Part shown: piece by piece, positions 33,801 to 42,436 of the stretch
Numbering within the stretch: position 1 is the first letter of the stretch
How the letters are laid out: each line of letters starts with the position of its first letter
DNA from: CAYMOV01 sp964392085
GTDB lineage: Bacteria > Oederibacteriota > Muellerivitia > Muellerivitales > Muellerivitaceae
Length of the DNA stretch: 43,575 nucleotides
Reading direction: 5' to 3'
Assembly (NCBI GenBank): GCA_964392085.1
Contig: CAYMOV010000016.1
Span: 1 to 43,575 of the forward strand
Made by a program: the position numbers and the translations under genes
The notes under the pieces: generated by a model
What the model was told of the DNA's origin: nothing
Seen by the model: only the letters and a program-made list of their open reading frames with translations
Databases searched by the model: none

Positions 33801-35146
33801 GGTTGGCCCACCCCGGGGCGGCCAGTGGTGGGATCGTACCAATTGATCTTACGGGTCAGGTACATCACCAACCCGGTGATCACGAATAGTCCGACGGAAC
33901 CCAACAACAAGGCGTAGTCCTCCAATTGGAGGAGGACATAAAGGTAACCGTACAGGACCGTCAACACCAACCCAATCAACAAGCCGCGACGCAAGTTGGC
34001 CAAGATGACGGCGCTATAGGCGGTGATCAGCCCGATCATGGCGGAGGAGGCGGCCAGGTAGGACCAACCGAATCCCCACCGCTCCGAGAGGGCGAGGGTC
34101 AACAGGTAGAAAACCAGCAAGGCGGCCCCGACGAGGAGGTATTGGAAAGGATGGACCCGGAGCCGTGACATGACCTCGAAAAGGAAGAATGACAGGAAGG
34201 TCAACAGGATGAAGAGTACGGCGTACTTGGCCGTCCGGGTCGTTTTTTGGTAGGCGTCCGCCGTCAGGGGAAGGCCGACACCGAAGGCGGAAGACTCGAG
34301 GTCCGACGGGGGGACATCGGCTTTTTTCCAGGACTGCGGGAAGTTCCGGGCCAACTCCAGCACCCTCCAATCGGCTTGGAAACCCTTGTCGCCGACGGAC
34401 CGTTGTGTGGGCAGGTAGTTCCCGTTGAAGCTCGGGGAGGGCCAGGAAGAGGACAGGTGGACCGTGGTTTCCCGCCCGCAAGGGATGACCTTCAACCCTT
34501 CGCTTCCATTGAGGGCCAGTCTTAGTGAAAATGGGATCCGGGATCCGTTTGCCTTGAGGGGGACCTGGACGTGGATGCCCGTGTGGAACAGCGCGACGGC
34601 GCCGGATCCCGGGCCGAAGGCGAGTTTCCTTCCATCGAAATCCAGGGCCACGTTTTCCTGGAGTCCCCGGTTGTCGGAAACGCCGAGTGAAAGCACCGCG
34701 TCGACCCAACGGATGTCCGATGACGGGATCTTGAGGGCCCCAAAGTCAGGGTGGAGGAAATTCCCCTCCACTTGAAGGTCGGCCCGGTAGAGGACCGCCT
34801 CGAAGATCCCCCGATAGCGGATTTCAGGCCATAAGGAACCGCGTACCTCCAATCGGTCCGGGAGGAATTGGGCGGTTTCCGTGGAGGTGAAGACGCGGCC
34901 CTTCTCGTCCTTGGTGTGGACCAGGTAGGGGACCGTCAAGATAGGACCGGTGAGGACCTGCTCGGCGCCCCATTTCCCCGAGATGTCCCGGACCGCGGCG
35001 TCCCGGCTGTTTTCGCGGTCCGAAATGACCCCGAAAATCAAGGCAATGGGGATACCCAGGACCAGGATCAGGATGAAGATGACGAACAACTTGGTCAGGA
35101 TAGAATCCCTGAACGAGCGGTAAAGGTCCGATACCACGTTGGACAT
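33797..35146 (-). CDS. creD: CreD-family inner membrane protein
   Basis: 449 aa. An N-terminal membrane helix (~17-42), a long periplasmic domain (~43-305) with WGAEQVLTGPILTVPY, GSLWPEIRYRGIFEAVLY and FNGNYLPTQRSV, then five or six C-terminal helices including FLLFEVMSRLRVHPFQYLLV in variant form (SFFLFEVMSRLRVHPFQYLL). This is the CreD layout. In E. coli CreD belongs to the CreBC regulon and protects against envelope stress; its exact action is unknown. GGAGGT lies 4 nt before ATG 35146. It diverges from a membrane protein and winged-helix regulator, with a palindromic operator between, and was once followed by the Cdd1-like gene. Confidence 0.9.
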   Translation of the reverse strand: MSNVVSDLYRSFRDSILTKLFVIFILILVLGIPIALIFGVISDRENSRDAAVRDISGKWGAEQVLTGPILTVPYLVHTKDEKGRVFTSTETAQFLPDRLEVRGSLWPEIRYRGIFEAVLYRADLQVEGNFLHPDFGALKIPSSDIRWVDAVLSLGVSDNRGLQENVALDFDGRKLAFGPGSGAVALFHTGIHVQVPLKANGSRIPFSLRLALNGSEGLKVIPCGRETTVHLSSSWPSPSFNGNYLPTQRSVGDKGFQADWRVLELARNFPQSWKKADVPPSDLESSAFGVGLPLTADAYQKTTRTAKYAVLFILLTFLSFFLFEVMSRLRVHPFQYLLVGAALLVFYLLTLALSERWGFGWSYLAASSAMIGLITAYSAVILANLRRGLLIGLVLTVLYGYLYVLLQLEDYALLLGSVGLFVITGLVMYLTRKINWYDPTTGRPGVGQP

Positions 35147-35206
35147 GTCGACCTCCGGTGTAATGCGTCCAGCCTCGACGAGCTAAACATACAGCATTAA
35201 AAAGTA

Positions 35207-35221
35207 CTTTACAATACAAAG
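35207..35221. promoter_or_regulatory. palindromic operator in the creD divergent promoter
   Basis: CTTTACAATACAAAG, CTTT-N7-CAAAG. It covers the -35 (TTTACA, 35208-35213) of the plus-strand promoter and lies 60 bp upstream of the creD start. A matching site, CTTTGTAATGCAAAG, lies before ispH. Confidence 0.65.
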
Positions 35222-35236
35222 CTTAAGGGGTATCCT
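35208..35236 (+). promoter_or_regulatory. leaderless promoter of membrane protein/regulator operon
   Basis: TTTACA (35208-35213), a 17-nt spacer and TATCCT (35231-35236), followed by 6 nt and the ATG at 35243. Transcription would begin at the start codon. The -35 lies inside the CTTT-N7-CAAAG palindrome, so a bound protein would block polymerase. Confidence 0.65.
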
Positions 35237-35242
35237 TCCGAC

Positions 35243-35857
35243 ATGGAACTCGAAAAGGCCAAGGACCAACTCGCGGAGATCCACCGGCACCTCGTCCGCA
35301 CCGAGGTTTACCGGGGATACCGCTCGCGTTTCGTCGCGGCCTCGGGCGCCTTGGCGTTCCTGGGCGCCTGGCTGCAACCGGCCCCGCCCGAGGCGGGGCC
35401 CTTCAAGACTTTCGTCCTTTACTGGTGCGCCTTGGCGGCCGTCAGCGTGGCCCTGGTGGGCGCCAACATCACCTGGGATTTCCTCCGAAGCGGCAACTCC
35501 GACCGGCGGAAGACCCTGGGGGCGGTCGGGCAATTCCTGCCATGCCTGGTCGCGGGTTTCCTGGTGACTTGGGTGGCCTACTTCCGCTCACCGGAATTGA
35601 TGCCTTACCTGCCGGGATTGTGGGCGGTGTTGTTCAGCTTGGGGATCTTCTCCTCGGCGCCCCACCTGCCGGCTTCGACGCCCTACATGGGGGGCTTTTA
35701 TCTCGCGGCGGGTTTGGTACTCCTATCCCTGGCTCCGGACGGGGAAAGCCTGGGGCGTTGGGGGATGGGGCTGACCTTCGGGTTGGGACAGTTGTTGGGG
35801 GCCTGGATCTTGTTGGAGCCTGGGGAAGGGGGGAGCCATGGGACGAAAGGCCACTGA
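35243..35857 (+). CDS. six-helix membrane protein, creD-linked
   Basis: 204 aa. A cytoplasmic helix (MELEKAKDQLAEIHRHLVRTE) leads into about six membrane segments (~32-190). No known catalytic motif. Gene order (creD divergent, regulator overlapping downstream) suggests a sensor or accessory in the same envelope-stress unit; this is inference from context. It has no Shine-Dalgarno and a well-formed leaderless promoter. Its end overlaps the regulator start by 20 bp. Confidence 0.65.
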   Translation: MELEKAKDQLAEIHRHLVRTEVYRGYRSRFVAASGALAFLGAWLQPAPPEAGPFKTFVLYWCALAAVSVALVGANITWDFLRSGNSDRRKTLGAVGQFLPCLVAGFLVTWVAYFRSPELMPYLPGLWAVLFSLGIFSSAPHLPASTPYMGGFYLAAGLVLLSLAPDGESLGRWGMGLTFGLGQLLGAWILLEPGEGGSHGTKGH

Positions 35858-36233
35858 CCCGGGTTCGGGACGATTCGCCTATGAGGGGCTCGACCGACTC
35901 CTGCACGAGAAGGCCCGCCTGGGCATCCTGACCTCGCTCCTGACCCACGCCGATGGGTTGGGGTTCAACGACCTCAAGGCCCTTTGCGCCTTGACCGATG
36001 GGAACCTAAGCCGCCACCTACAGGTCCTTGAGGAAGAAGGCCTACTCAAAGTTGAGAAGGGGTACGAGGGCCGGAAACCCAAGACCCATTGCCGGATGAC
36101 GGCTTCGGGCCGCGAGCGGTTCCTGGCCTATGTCACGGTGTTGGAGCAGGTGATCCGCGACGCCTCCGCCGCGGGGAAGGAACGGGCGGGATCCAAGGTC
36201 CGCAAGGCAGGCGAGGGCCTATCGCCGGCCTAA
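35838..36233 (+). CDS. winged-helix transcriptional regulator
   Basis: 131 aa, one ArsR/MarR-like winged-helix domain of the HTH_34 type: GLDRLLHEKARLGILTSLL, then the recognition region GFNDLKALCALTDGNLSRHL with QVLEEEGLLKVEKGY and the wing GRKPKTHCRMTASGRERFLAY. This type of regulator often sits beside creD. It is the natural candidate to bind the two CTTT-N7-CAAAG palindromes that flank its operon. ATG 35838 follows GGGGGAG and lies inside the upstream gene. Confidence 0.85.
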   Translation: MGRKATDPGSGRFAYEGLDRLLHEKARLGILTSLLTHADGLGFNDLKALCALTDGNLSRHLQVLEEEGLLKVEKGYEGRKPKTHCRMTASGRERFLAYVTVLEQVIRDASAAGKERAGSKVRKAGEGLSPA

Positions 36234-36243
36234 AGGAAATTTG

Positions 36244-36333
36244 AACCACGGGGAAAGCGGAGTTCACGGAGGAATGCAATGTGTTTGGCTTCGTGGAATA
36301 TCCAACTCCGTGACCCCCGTGTCCTCTGTGGTT
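36244..36333. repeat. palindromic intergenic repeat, copy 3
   Basis: Left arm AACCACGGGG (36244-36253) and CACGGAGG (36265-36272); right arm ACTCCGTG (36305-36312) and CTCTGTGGTT (36324-36333). It resembles copy 2 at 22288 with diverged arms. It fills the gap before ispH. Confidence 0.65.
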
Positions 36334-36374
36334 AAATCGTCGGGCTTCAATGTTTCTTTTTTTTTAGTCTAACG

Positions 36375-36389
36375 CTTTGTAATGCAAAG
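36375..36389. promoter_or_regulatory. palindromic operator before ispH
   Basis: CTTTGTAATGCAAAG ends 22 nt before the ispH start. It shares CTTT, AAT and CAAAG with the site at 35207-35221. It includes an in-frame ATG that therefore is unlikely to be the ispH start. Confidence 0.6.
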
Positions 36390-36411
36390 TTGTTTACGAA
36401 AGGAAATGGGC

Positions 36412-37281
36412 ATGAGAATCCTCAGGGCGTCGGCGATGGGCATGTGTTTCGGGGTGCGGGAAGCCTTGGAAAAGGTTTGGGCCTTGGGCCACGTCGGGGA
36501 TACGGCGCTTTACGGCGAACTGGTCCACAACGGCGAGGTGAACCGCAAATTGGCCGCCCGGGGCTTCGCGCCCACGGCCGAAAAGGACCGGACGTCTGGG
36601 ATCCACGCGCCCCGGGTGGTCATCACGGCCCACGGGATCAGCGACCATGAGAAGGGTGAGCTTGAATCGCGCGGGAAGGAACTCGTGGACACCACCTGCC
36701 CCTTGGTGAAACGGGCCCACCGGACAGCCCTGGCTTTGGCCCATGCCGGGTATTTCGTGGTGGTGGTGGGGAAGCCGGGACACGTGGAGGTGAAGGGCCT
36801 GACCGGGGACCTGGACCGGTTCGCGGTGGTGGAGAAACCCGAGGACGTCGAACGTTGGGACGCGGACAAGATCGGGGTGATCGTCCAGACCACGACACCG
36901 CCGAGAACCCTGGAGGCGGTTTGGGTGCGGATCGTCCGGGCGAATTTCGGTAAGACCCTGCGCCTAGTCGACACCATCTGTCGACCCACCCGGGACCGGC
37001 AACGGTCCGTCGAGGACCTTTTGAGGGAGGACCTCCAGGCTTTAGTGGTGGTGGGGGGGCGTAACTCGAACAACACGGCCCAACTGGCGGCCCTTGCGGA
37101 GTCTCGCGGCATCAAAGCCTACCGGGTGGAATCGGCGGAGGGTCTCGACCCGGCCTGGTTCGAGGGGATCGATCTCGTGGGCCTTACGGCCGGCACCTCC
37201 ACGCTGGATATCACTGTGGACGCCGTGGAACGGGCCCTCTGGACGATGGGGTCCGAGGGCGGCCTCAGGAGGGTCTCATGA
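36412..37281 (+). CDS. ispH: 4-hydroxy-3-methylbut-2-enyl diphosphate reductase
   Basis: Last enzyme of the MEP isoprenoid pathway, an iron-sulfur protein that makes IPP and DMAPP. 289 aa. From the chosen ATG, Cys12 (GMCFGV), His74 (AHGIS), Cys96 (DTTCPL), His124 and Glu126 (GHVEVKG) fall on the same numbers as in E. coli IspH; the third cluster Cys is C190 (DTICRPT), and NSNN matches the substrate-binding SxN. AAAGGA lies 7 nt before ATG 36412; ATGs at 36382 and 36406 are rejected for lack of spacing. The stop overlaps a radical SAM gene (ATGA), so both are one operon behind the palindromic operator. Confidence 0.95.
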   Translation: MRILRASAMGMCFGVREALEKVWALGHVGDTALYGELVHNGEVNRKLAARGFAPTAEKDRTSGIHAPRVVITAHGISDHEKGELESRGKELVDTTCPLVKRAHRTALALAHAGYFVVVVGKPGHVEVKGLTGDLDRFAVVEKPEDVERWDADKIGVIVQTTTPPRTLEAVWVRIVRANFGKTLRLVDTICRPTRDRQRSVEDLLREDLQALVVVGGRNSNNTAQLAALAESRGIKAYRVESAEGLDPAWFEGIDLVGLTAGTSTLDITVDAVERALWTMGSEGGLRRVS

Positions 37282-38723
37282 AAGTCAAAATGATCCTGCC
37301 GGCACTCATTGAGGCGAGGGGTTTGCCGGTCCGTCCCATCAAGTATTCCCTGTTTCCGCCCCTGGGGTTGGCCACATTGGCCGGTTACCTCGACTCCTCG
37401 GACGAGGTGCTGCTTCAGGACGAACACGTTGAAAAGTTGGACTTGAATGACCGGCCGGACATTGTCGTGATCCAGGTTTATATCACTTCGGCCAAGCGGG
37501 CTTACGCGATCGCCGATACGTACCGGGCCAAAGGGGTTTATGTCTGCCTGGGAGGGCTTCATGTGACCACCTGCCCCCAGGAAGCGGCACCCCACGCCGA
37601 CAGTATGTTCCTGGGACCCGGGGAGGACACTTGGCCTGGGTTCCTGCGGGATTTCCGACAGGGATACCCAAAGCCCATTTACCGGTCCCTAAACCGCAGC
37701 TTATCAGGACTGCCAATGCCGAGACGGGACCTCATCCGGAGGGGGAGCTATTTGGTCCCCAATTCCTTGGTGGTGTCCAGGGGGTGTCCACATCACTGTG
37801 ATTTTTGCTACAAGGATTCCTTCTTCAAGGACGGCAAATCCTTTTATACCCTCGAGGCGGACCGGGCGCTTCGGGAGATCTCGTCCCTCCCGGGGCGGCA
37901 CCTCTATTTCCTTGATGACCACCTGTTCGGAAAGAACGCCTTCATCCATTCGTTGTTCCGGGGGATGAAGGGAATGGGCCGGGTCTGGCAGGCGGCCGGG
38001 ACCGTCAAGTCCATCCTGGAAAACCCCGGCCTTTATGAGGAGGCGGCGACATCCGGTCTTCGCAGCCTGTTCGTCGGTTTCGAGACCCTGACCCAGGGGA
38101 ACCTCGCGGCCATGCATAAGACCCATAACCTGGGCCGTGATTACGAGGAGGCCATCCGGCGGCTCCATTCCATGGGGGTGATGGTAAACGCCAGTTTTGT
38201 TTATGGGATGGACGACGACGGCCCGGATGTTTTCGACCGGACGGTGGATTGGGCCGTGGCGCAGGGCTTGGAGACGGCGACCTTCCATATCCTGACGCCC
38301 TACCCAGGGACCGTCTTGAGGGCCCGATTGGAGGGGGAAGGACGGATCCTCACCAACGACTGGGACCTCTACGATACGCGGCACCAGGTTTTCCAACCGG
38401 CGAGGCTGAAAACCGGGGAGTTGGAGGCGGGCTATTGGCGTTCCTACGAGCGATTTTATTCCTGGAAGAACATCCTCCGGGCGGCCAGTACCAAGGCGGA
38501 CATGGCGGGTCAATTCCGACACCTGGCCTACACAGGCGGTTGGAAGAAGATGGAACCCATGTGGAATTTGCTGATCCGGTCCGGGTGGGTGGGCAGGATG
38601 AGGCCGGTTCTTGAAACCGTTCTGGGGATTGGTCCGGTAAGAAATCCCGGGACCATTCCGAGGGGAGTTCCTGAAATTGTGAATGACCCGGTCGAGCCGC
38701 CGGGTGAGTTGTTTGCCGCTTGA
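37278..38723 (+). CDS. B12-binding-domain radical SAM protein
   Basis: 481 aa. An N-terminal cobalamin-binding Rossmann domain (~1-135; PPLGLATLAGYLDSSDEVLL, YVCLGGLHVTTCPQEA) precedes a radical SAM barrel with the 4Fe-4S motif CPHHCDFC (CxxxCxxC) at ~residue 175. A C-terminal region (~380-480) follows, including WRSYERFYSWKNILRA, of the type found in lipid- and hopanoid-modifying relatives. These enzymes often methylate unactivated carbons or rearrange lipids. The coupling to ispH hints at an isoprenoid-related substrate, but none can be named. Confidence 0.85.
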   Translation: MKVKMILPALIEARGLPVRPIKYSLFPPLGLATLAGYLDSSDEVLLQDEHVEKLDLNDRPDIVVIQVYITSAKRAYAIADTYRAKGVYVCLGGLHVTTCPQEAAPHADSMFLGPGEDTWPGFLRDFRQGYPKPIYRSLNRSLSGLPMPRRDLIRRGSYLVPNSLVVSRGCPHHCDFCYKDSFFKDGKSFYTLEADRALREISSLPGRHLYFLDDHLFGKNAFIHSLFRGMKGMGRVWQAAGTVKSILENPGLYEEAATSGLRSLFVGFETLTQGNLAAMHKTHNLGRDYEEAIRRLHSMGVMVNASFVYGMDDDGPDVFDRTVDWAVAQGLETATFHILTPYPGTVLRARLEGEGRILTNDWDLYDTRHQVFQPARLKTGELEAGYWRSYERFYSWKNILRAASTKADMAGQFRHLAYTGGWKKMEPMWNLLIRSGWVGRMRPVLETVLGIGPVRNPGTIPRGVPEIVNDPVEPPGELFAA

Positions 38724-38800
38724 AAAAGCCCGCGCTAATTTCCGATTAAGATTCCCTCGTTGAAAAGTCAATCGATCGATTTCGGGGAAATCATCGGGTA

Positions 38801-39997
38801 CTAATCTTTTAACTGCCCCTCTTCGATGCGGGAAAAGACCGACAAGGCGATGAGGGATAGACCGATCAGGAAAGCCGTGGTTCGAATTGACCAATAGGCC
38901 AGTCCAACACCGACCACCAGGTTGGTGGCGGTGATGCCGAAGGTCCGGACCATGGAGGAGGTCGAAAGGACGGTCGCCCGCATGCCCGAGGGGATGTACT
39001 TGTTCATGTAGGAACTGAAGAGCGGCATCCGGGAAAGGCCGAAGGTGAAGGCCAGGATAATGGCCGGGATGACGACGAAGAGGGGCTTCGCCCAACCCAA
39101 AACCAGGAACGCCAGGCCGGTCACAATGCCGCCGCCCGTCAGGAGGCCCCGCTTGGATCCGAATAGCTTTTCGAGCTTCTCCACGTTGGAAAGCACCCAG
39201 ATCTGCCCCACGATCGAGAGGGCCTGTACGACCCCGTAATAGCGCAGGGGTAGGCCGCTTTGCTCCAGGAAGGGCTGGTAGAGCCAGATGATGGCCCAAA
39301 CCAGCGCGTTCACCAGGGCGGCTTCCAGGGTTAGGATCCAAAGGACCCGATGCCCCATTAAAAAGCGGACGCCATCCTTCAGCACCTTGAGGTAGGGAAC
39401 ACGGGTCCTGGGTTTTCGCGACTTGGGTTCACGGATCAGCAACACGAAGAGGAGTGAAATGAAGATCGCGATGCCCGTCGCCCTGAGGGTGGACGGCAAC
39501 CCGAACTTCGCCGCGATGAACCCTCCGGTGAGGGACCCGAAAAGGATCCCCCCCAACCTGAAAGAACCCATGCGGGCCAGGACCTTCTTGGAGGAATTCT
39601 CCATCCCGAAGGCCTTGAGGCTGTCGTAGGCCAGGGCCTCGTCGGCGCCGGAGTAGAAGGTATAGGCCAGGGCGAAGATCGCCTCCGCGACCAGGAACAC
39701 GCCCAACGCGGGATGACTGGTGTAGAGGAACGCCGCGAACCCGCCCAGGAGCGAACCGAGTACCAGCGAGGTCTTTCGTCCCAAGTGGTCCGCGGCGGCG
39801 CCCGTGGGGACCTCGAACAGGAAATTACAGAAGAAGAACCAGGAGTTCAGGAAGAAGACCTGGGAGAGGGTCAGGCCGCCCCATTGGGTGAAGAAGGGCA
39901 CCAGGACCGGCCCGAAGAAATGCATCGAGAAGAACACCCGGGTGGCGTTCAGCTTCCAGAGGTTGCTCTCATATGCGGCAGTTTTGGGGGTGGGCAT
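38801..39997 (-). CDS. MFS transporter
   Basis: 398 aa, twelve membrane helices. The motif A loop reads GAAADHLGRKTSLVLG and the central loop REPKSRKPRTRVPYLKVL separates two six-helix halves. It looks like a general major-facilitator carrier; substrate unknown. ATG 39997 has no ribosome site but a full leaderless-type promoter. It converges with the radical SAM gene. Confidence 0.85.
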   Translation of the reverse strand: MPTPKTAAYESNLWKLNATRVFFSMHFFGPVLVPFFTQWGGLTLSQVFFLNSWFFFCNFLFEVPTGAAADHLGRKTSLVLGSLLGGFAAFLYTSHPALGVFLVAEAIFALAYTFYSGADEALAYDSLKAFGMENSSKKVLARMGSFRLGGILFGSLTGGFIAAKFGLPSTLRATGIAIFISLLFVLLIREPKSRKPRTRVPYLKVLKDGVRFLMGHRVLWILTLEAALVNALVWAIIWLYQPFLEQSGLPLRYYGVVQALSIVGQIWVLSNVEKLEKLFGSKRGLLTGGGIVTGLAFLVLGWAKPLFVVIPAIILAFTFGLSRMPLFSSYMNKYIPSGMRATVLSTSSMVRTFGITATNLVVGVGLAYWSIRTTAFLIGLSLIALSVFSRIEEGQLKD

Positions 39998-40003
39998 GGC
40001 GGT

Positions 40004-40032
40004 AAGTTATGGCATTCGGAATTTGTTCGCAA
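40004..40032 (-). promoter_or_regulatory. leaderless promoter of MFS gene
   Basis: On the minus strand TTGCGA (40032-40027), a 17-nt spacer, TAACTT (40009-40004), then 6 nt and the ATG at 39997. There is no Shine-Dalgarno. Confidence 0.55.
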
Positions 40033-40083
40033 CGGAAATAGGAAACCTTAAAAGCCCAGACGGGGAATAGGGGTGAAACGAAG

Positions 40084-40350
40084 TCAGGTTTCGCCGAACT
40101 TTTCCAGAAATAATTGCTGGATCGCGACCAGGGCGGCCTTGGAGCCTTGCCCTTCGACCGTCAACGTGACCTCCGATCCCCCGGAGGCGGCCAAGGCCAG
40201 CAGGCTCATGAGGCTCTTGCCGTCGGCGTTCCCGTTGTGGTTTTGGACGAGGATCCGGCACTTGTATTTGGACGCCAAGTTGACGAGCTGAGCGGCGGGC
40301 CTTAGGTGGATCCCGAGGCGGTTGGCGATGGGGAGCTTCTTGGTGACCAT
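40084..40350 (-). CDS. HPr-family phosphocarrier protein
   Basis: 88 aa, the normal HPr size. The phosphorylated His is in GIHLRPAAQL at ~residue 15 and the regulatory Ser in GKSLMSLLAL at ~46. It could be HPr proper or an NPr-like regulator; no PTS enzyme I or permease lies nearby, which favours a regulatory role. AGGAG lies 6 nt before ATG 40350. A TATAAT and a TACAAT on the minus strand ~50-70 nt upstream are possible -10s. Confidence 0.88.
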   Translation of the reverse strand: MVTKKLPIANRLGIHLRPAAQLVNLASKYKCRILVQNHNGNADGKSLMSLLALAASGGSEVTLTVEGQGSKAALVAIQQLFLEKFGET

Positions 40351-40636
40351 TCGTCGCTCCTAGGTGTTGGGGCGTGTGGAGCATCGAACTGACGACGGCT
40401 TCAATTGTATCACCCCCCATTATAAAGTCCTAAATTATGCATATCAGGGTGAAGGCTCCGCGGCCATCCCTGGATTTATAGCCGGGATTCCCTCAACCCG
40501 TTTGGGCCCCGGGTTGGACCCTTGGATTGGAAAGCCCGTTTGTTTAAATGACTTTAAAGGGTGGGTTTTCGGATGGACTCGGGGCATGCGATCCATTCAT
40601 GTCCGTTTGGTTTCGCCCATTTTTTGAATTGATGGT
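40351..40636. other. 286-bp spacer, histidine kinase / HPr
   Basis: It holds candidate HPr promoters (minus-strand TATAAT near 40415 and TACAAT near 40400) and an inverted repeat CAACCCG/CGGGTTG near 40496-40518 that may end the kinase transcript. No gene seen. Confidence 0.4.
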
Positions 40637-42016
40637 TTAAACCTTCGGTAAGGTGAAATAGAAGGTCGCCCCTTCATCCACCTTCGCCTCCACCCAAACC
40701 TTGCCGCCATGCCGTTCAACGCCGCGCTTGATGATCGCCAGGCCGACGCCGTTCCCCTCAAATTCCGCCGTGGAATGCAAACGCTGAAAGACGCCAAAGA
40801 GCTTATCGATGTATTTCATGTCGAAACCGGTGCCGTTGTCCTTGATGTAATAGGTGGTGAAATGATCGTCGCTTGAGCCGCCGACTTCGATCACCGCGTT
40901 TTCCTTGTTTCCGGTGAATTTGATCGCGTTGGAGAGGAGATTCGTCCAAACCGCGCGCATCACGTCGAGATCGGCTTTAACGACAGGAAGCGTCCCGATG
41001 TTGAATTCGACGTTCCTCCCCGGTGGAATGGACCCCTTCAATTCCTTGAGGATCGCGTCCACCAGGATGTCCATGGCGACCGGGCTCTTGACGATCTCTT
41101 TGCGTCCCAAGCGGGAGAAGGACAGGAGGTCGTCGATGAGCTTTCCCATCTGTACGGAGTTTCCCCGGATGGCCGCGGCGATCCTTTTTCCCTCGGCGTC
41201 GAATTTGCTTCCATAGTCTTCCTCGAGGATTTTCGTATATCCGTTGATCGCGCGGAGCGGCGCCCGAAGGTCGTGGGCCACTGAATAACTGAACGCCTCC
41301 ATCTCGTTGTTCGCCCGCAAGGCCTCCGCCAAGGCCCTCTGTTCCCTTTCAAGAAGGGGCTTTTGCACAATTTCGCCGATCACAAACCGGTTGATGACGA
41401 AATTCACCAAGAGATAGAACAAGAACCCCATCAGGCATCCCCAGAGGATGATCGATTCCGTCGTGGAGTTTATTTGTTCGAGGTCCTTCGACCTTAAAGC
41501 TAGTAACCTTGATTCCTCGGCCTGCATATCCTTCACGATAGTCCGTATGGAGTCCATGATCCGCTTGCCATTGATCGTCAGCACATCCGTTTTCGCCGCG
41601 TTGAAACCGGCGTTTTTCCGAAGTGAAATGTTGTTTTTCAGGTCCGCGATTTTCGCGTCAATCAGCGGTTTTACCTGTGACAAGCTTTGCTGTTGCGCTG
41701 GATTATCCTTCGTCATTTCCTTCAATTTTTGGAAGGTCACATTAACATCTGGAAGATAGGTGTTGTACGGGCCAAGAAAGCGCTCTTGCCCGGTGATGAC
41801 ATATCCCCGCTGGCTTGTCTCAATATTTTCAAGGTCGGAAATCAAGACATCGAGGCTCGCGGAAACCTGGTACGAATGGATCTCCCAGAATTCATCCGTG
41901 TCGATTACGAGGAGCGATCTGTAACAAGTGAGGAAGATCACGAGAAATGTCGCCACGATCAGAAAGATCAATAGGGCGTTGATGGTTTTGGGGGATGATT
42001 TTTCAAATGGGTTCAC
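40637..42016 (-). CDS. CHASE3-domain sensor histidine kinase
   Basis: 459 aa. Membrane helix (~15-38), periplasmic CHASE3 domain (~40-185) with IETSQRGYVITGQERFLGPY, second helix (~190-212), then HisKA with the phosphorylated His in FSYSVAHDLRAPLRAINGY and HATPase_c with the N-box NLLSNAIKFTG, DNGTGFD and GVGLAI. No response regulator lies beside it, so it is an orphan; its form resembles bacteriophytochrome-type kinases. Codon use is visibly more A/T-rich than in its neighbours, possibly acquired. Start is GTG 42016, without Shine-Dalgarno. Confidence 0.92.
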   Translation of the reverse strand: MNPFEKSSPKTINALLIFLIVATFLVIFLTCYRSLLVIDTDEFWEIHSYQVSASLDVLISDLENIETSQRGYVITGQERFLGPYNTYLPDVNVTFQKLKEMTKDNPAQQQSLSQVKPLIDAKIADLKNNISLRKNAGFNAAKTDVLTINGKRIMDSIRTIVKDMQAEESRLLALRSKDLEQINSTTESIILWGCLMGFLFYLLVNFVINRFVIGEIVQKPLLEREQRALAEALRANNEMEAFSYSVAHDLRAPLRAINGYTKILEEDYGSKFDAEGKRIAAAIRGNSVQMGKLIDDLLSFSRLGRKEIVKSPVAMDILVDAILKELKGSIPPGRNVEFNIGTLPVVKADLDVMRAVWTNLLSNAIKFTGNKENAVIEVGGSSDDHFTTYYIKDNGTGFDMKYIDKLFGVFQRLHSTAEFEGNGVGLAIIKRGVERHGGKVWVEAKVDEGATFYFTLPKV

Positions 42017-42022
42017 ACCCTT

Positions 42023-42051
42023 ACTGTAGGCCTTTATATAACCGCTGTCTG
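42023..42051 (-). promoter_or_regulatory. leaderless-type promoter of histidine kinase
   Basis: On the minus strand CAGACA (42051-42046), 17 nt, TACAGT (42028-42023), then 6 nt and the GTG at 42016. The -35 matches TTGACA at four of six positions. Confidence 0.45.
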
Positions 42052-42436
42052 AATAAACCCGGTTTGGTCTCCAGGGCCTCTCAATATGATCGCATCAGGA
42101 GAGATTTCCCGGTTTTCCTGGGTAAATCCTTGTGCTTTGGCGGGAGAGGACTCGTTTCCTCCTGTGGCTGCGACTCGCCCGGGAGTGAAGTCCAAGGGTG
42201 TGGCCCCTTCTGCGGGTAGTTTCTCCATGTCACTCGTCCGCCGTGACAAAGTCGACGGGCGGAGCCGCTGTCGGGATGTCGTTTTGCCAGACCTATCGCG
42301 TTCCCTCTCGGATCCCGTCCGGACGGCTATTTATGCCGTGCCCTCCTCAAACGATCCGGTCCCGGCGTCAACCCCGGCGGCGCCCACAGTTGGTGAGTGG
42401 GCGCCGGAGCGCGGTTCTGGATAAAAGGGGACCGTC

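Noticed and set aside
37278..38723. Naming the radical SAM protein as hopanoid methylase HpnP
   Set aside because: Domain layout is shared by many B12 radical SAM enzymes and no hopanoid genes are nearby.
37704..39341. 545-codon minus frame across the radical SAM and MFS genes
   Set aside because: It spans the converging ends of two recognised genes and reads as low-complexity Pro/Gly/Arg sequence.
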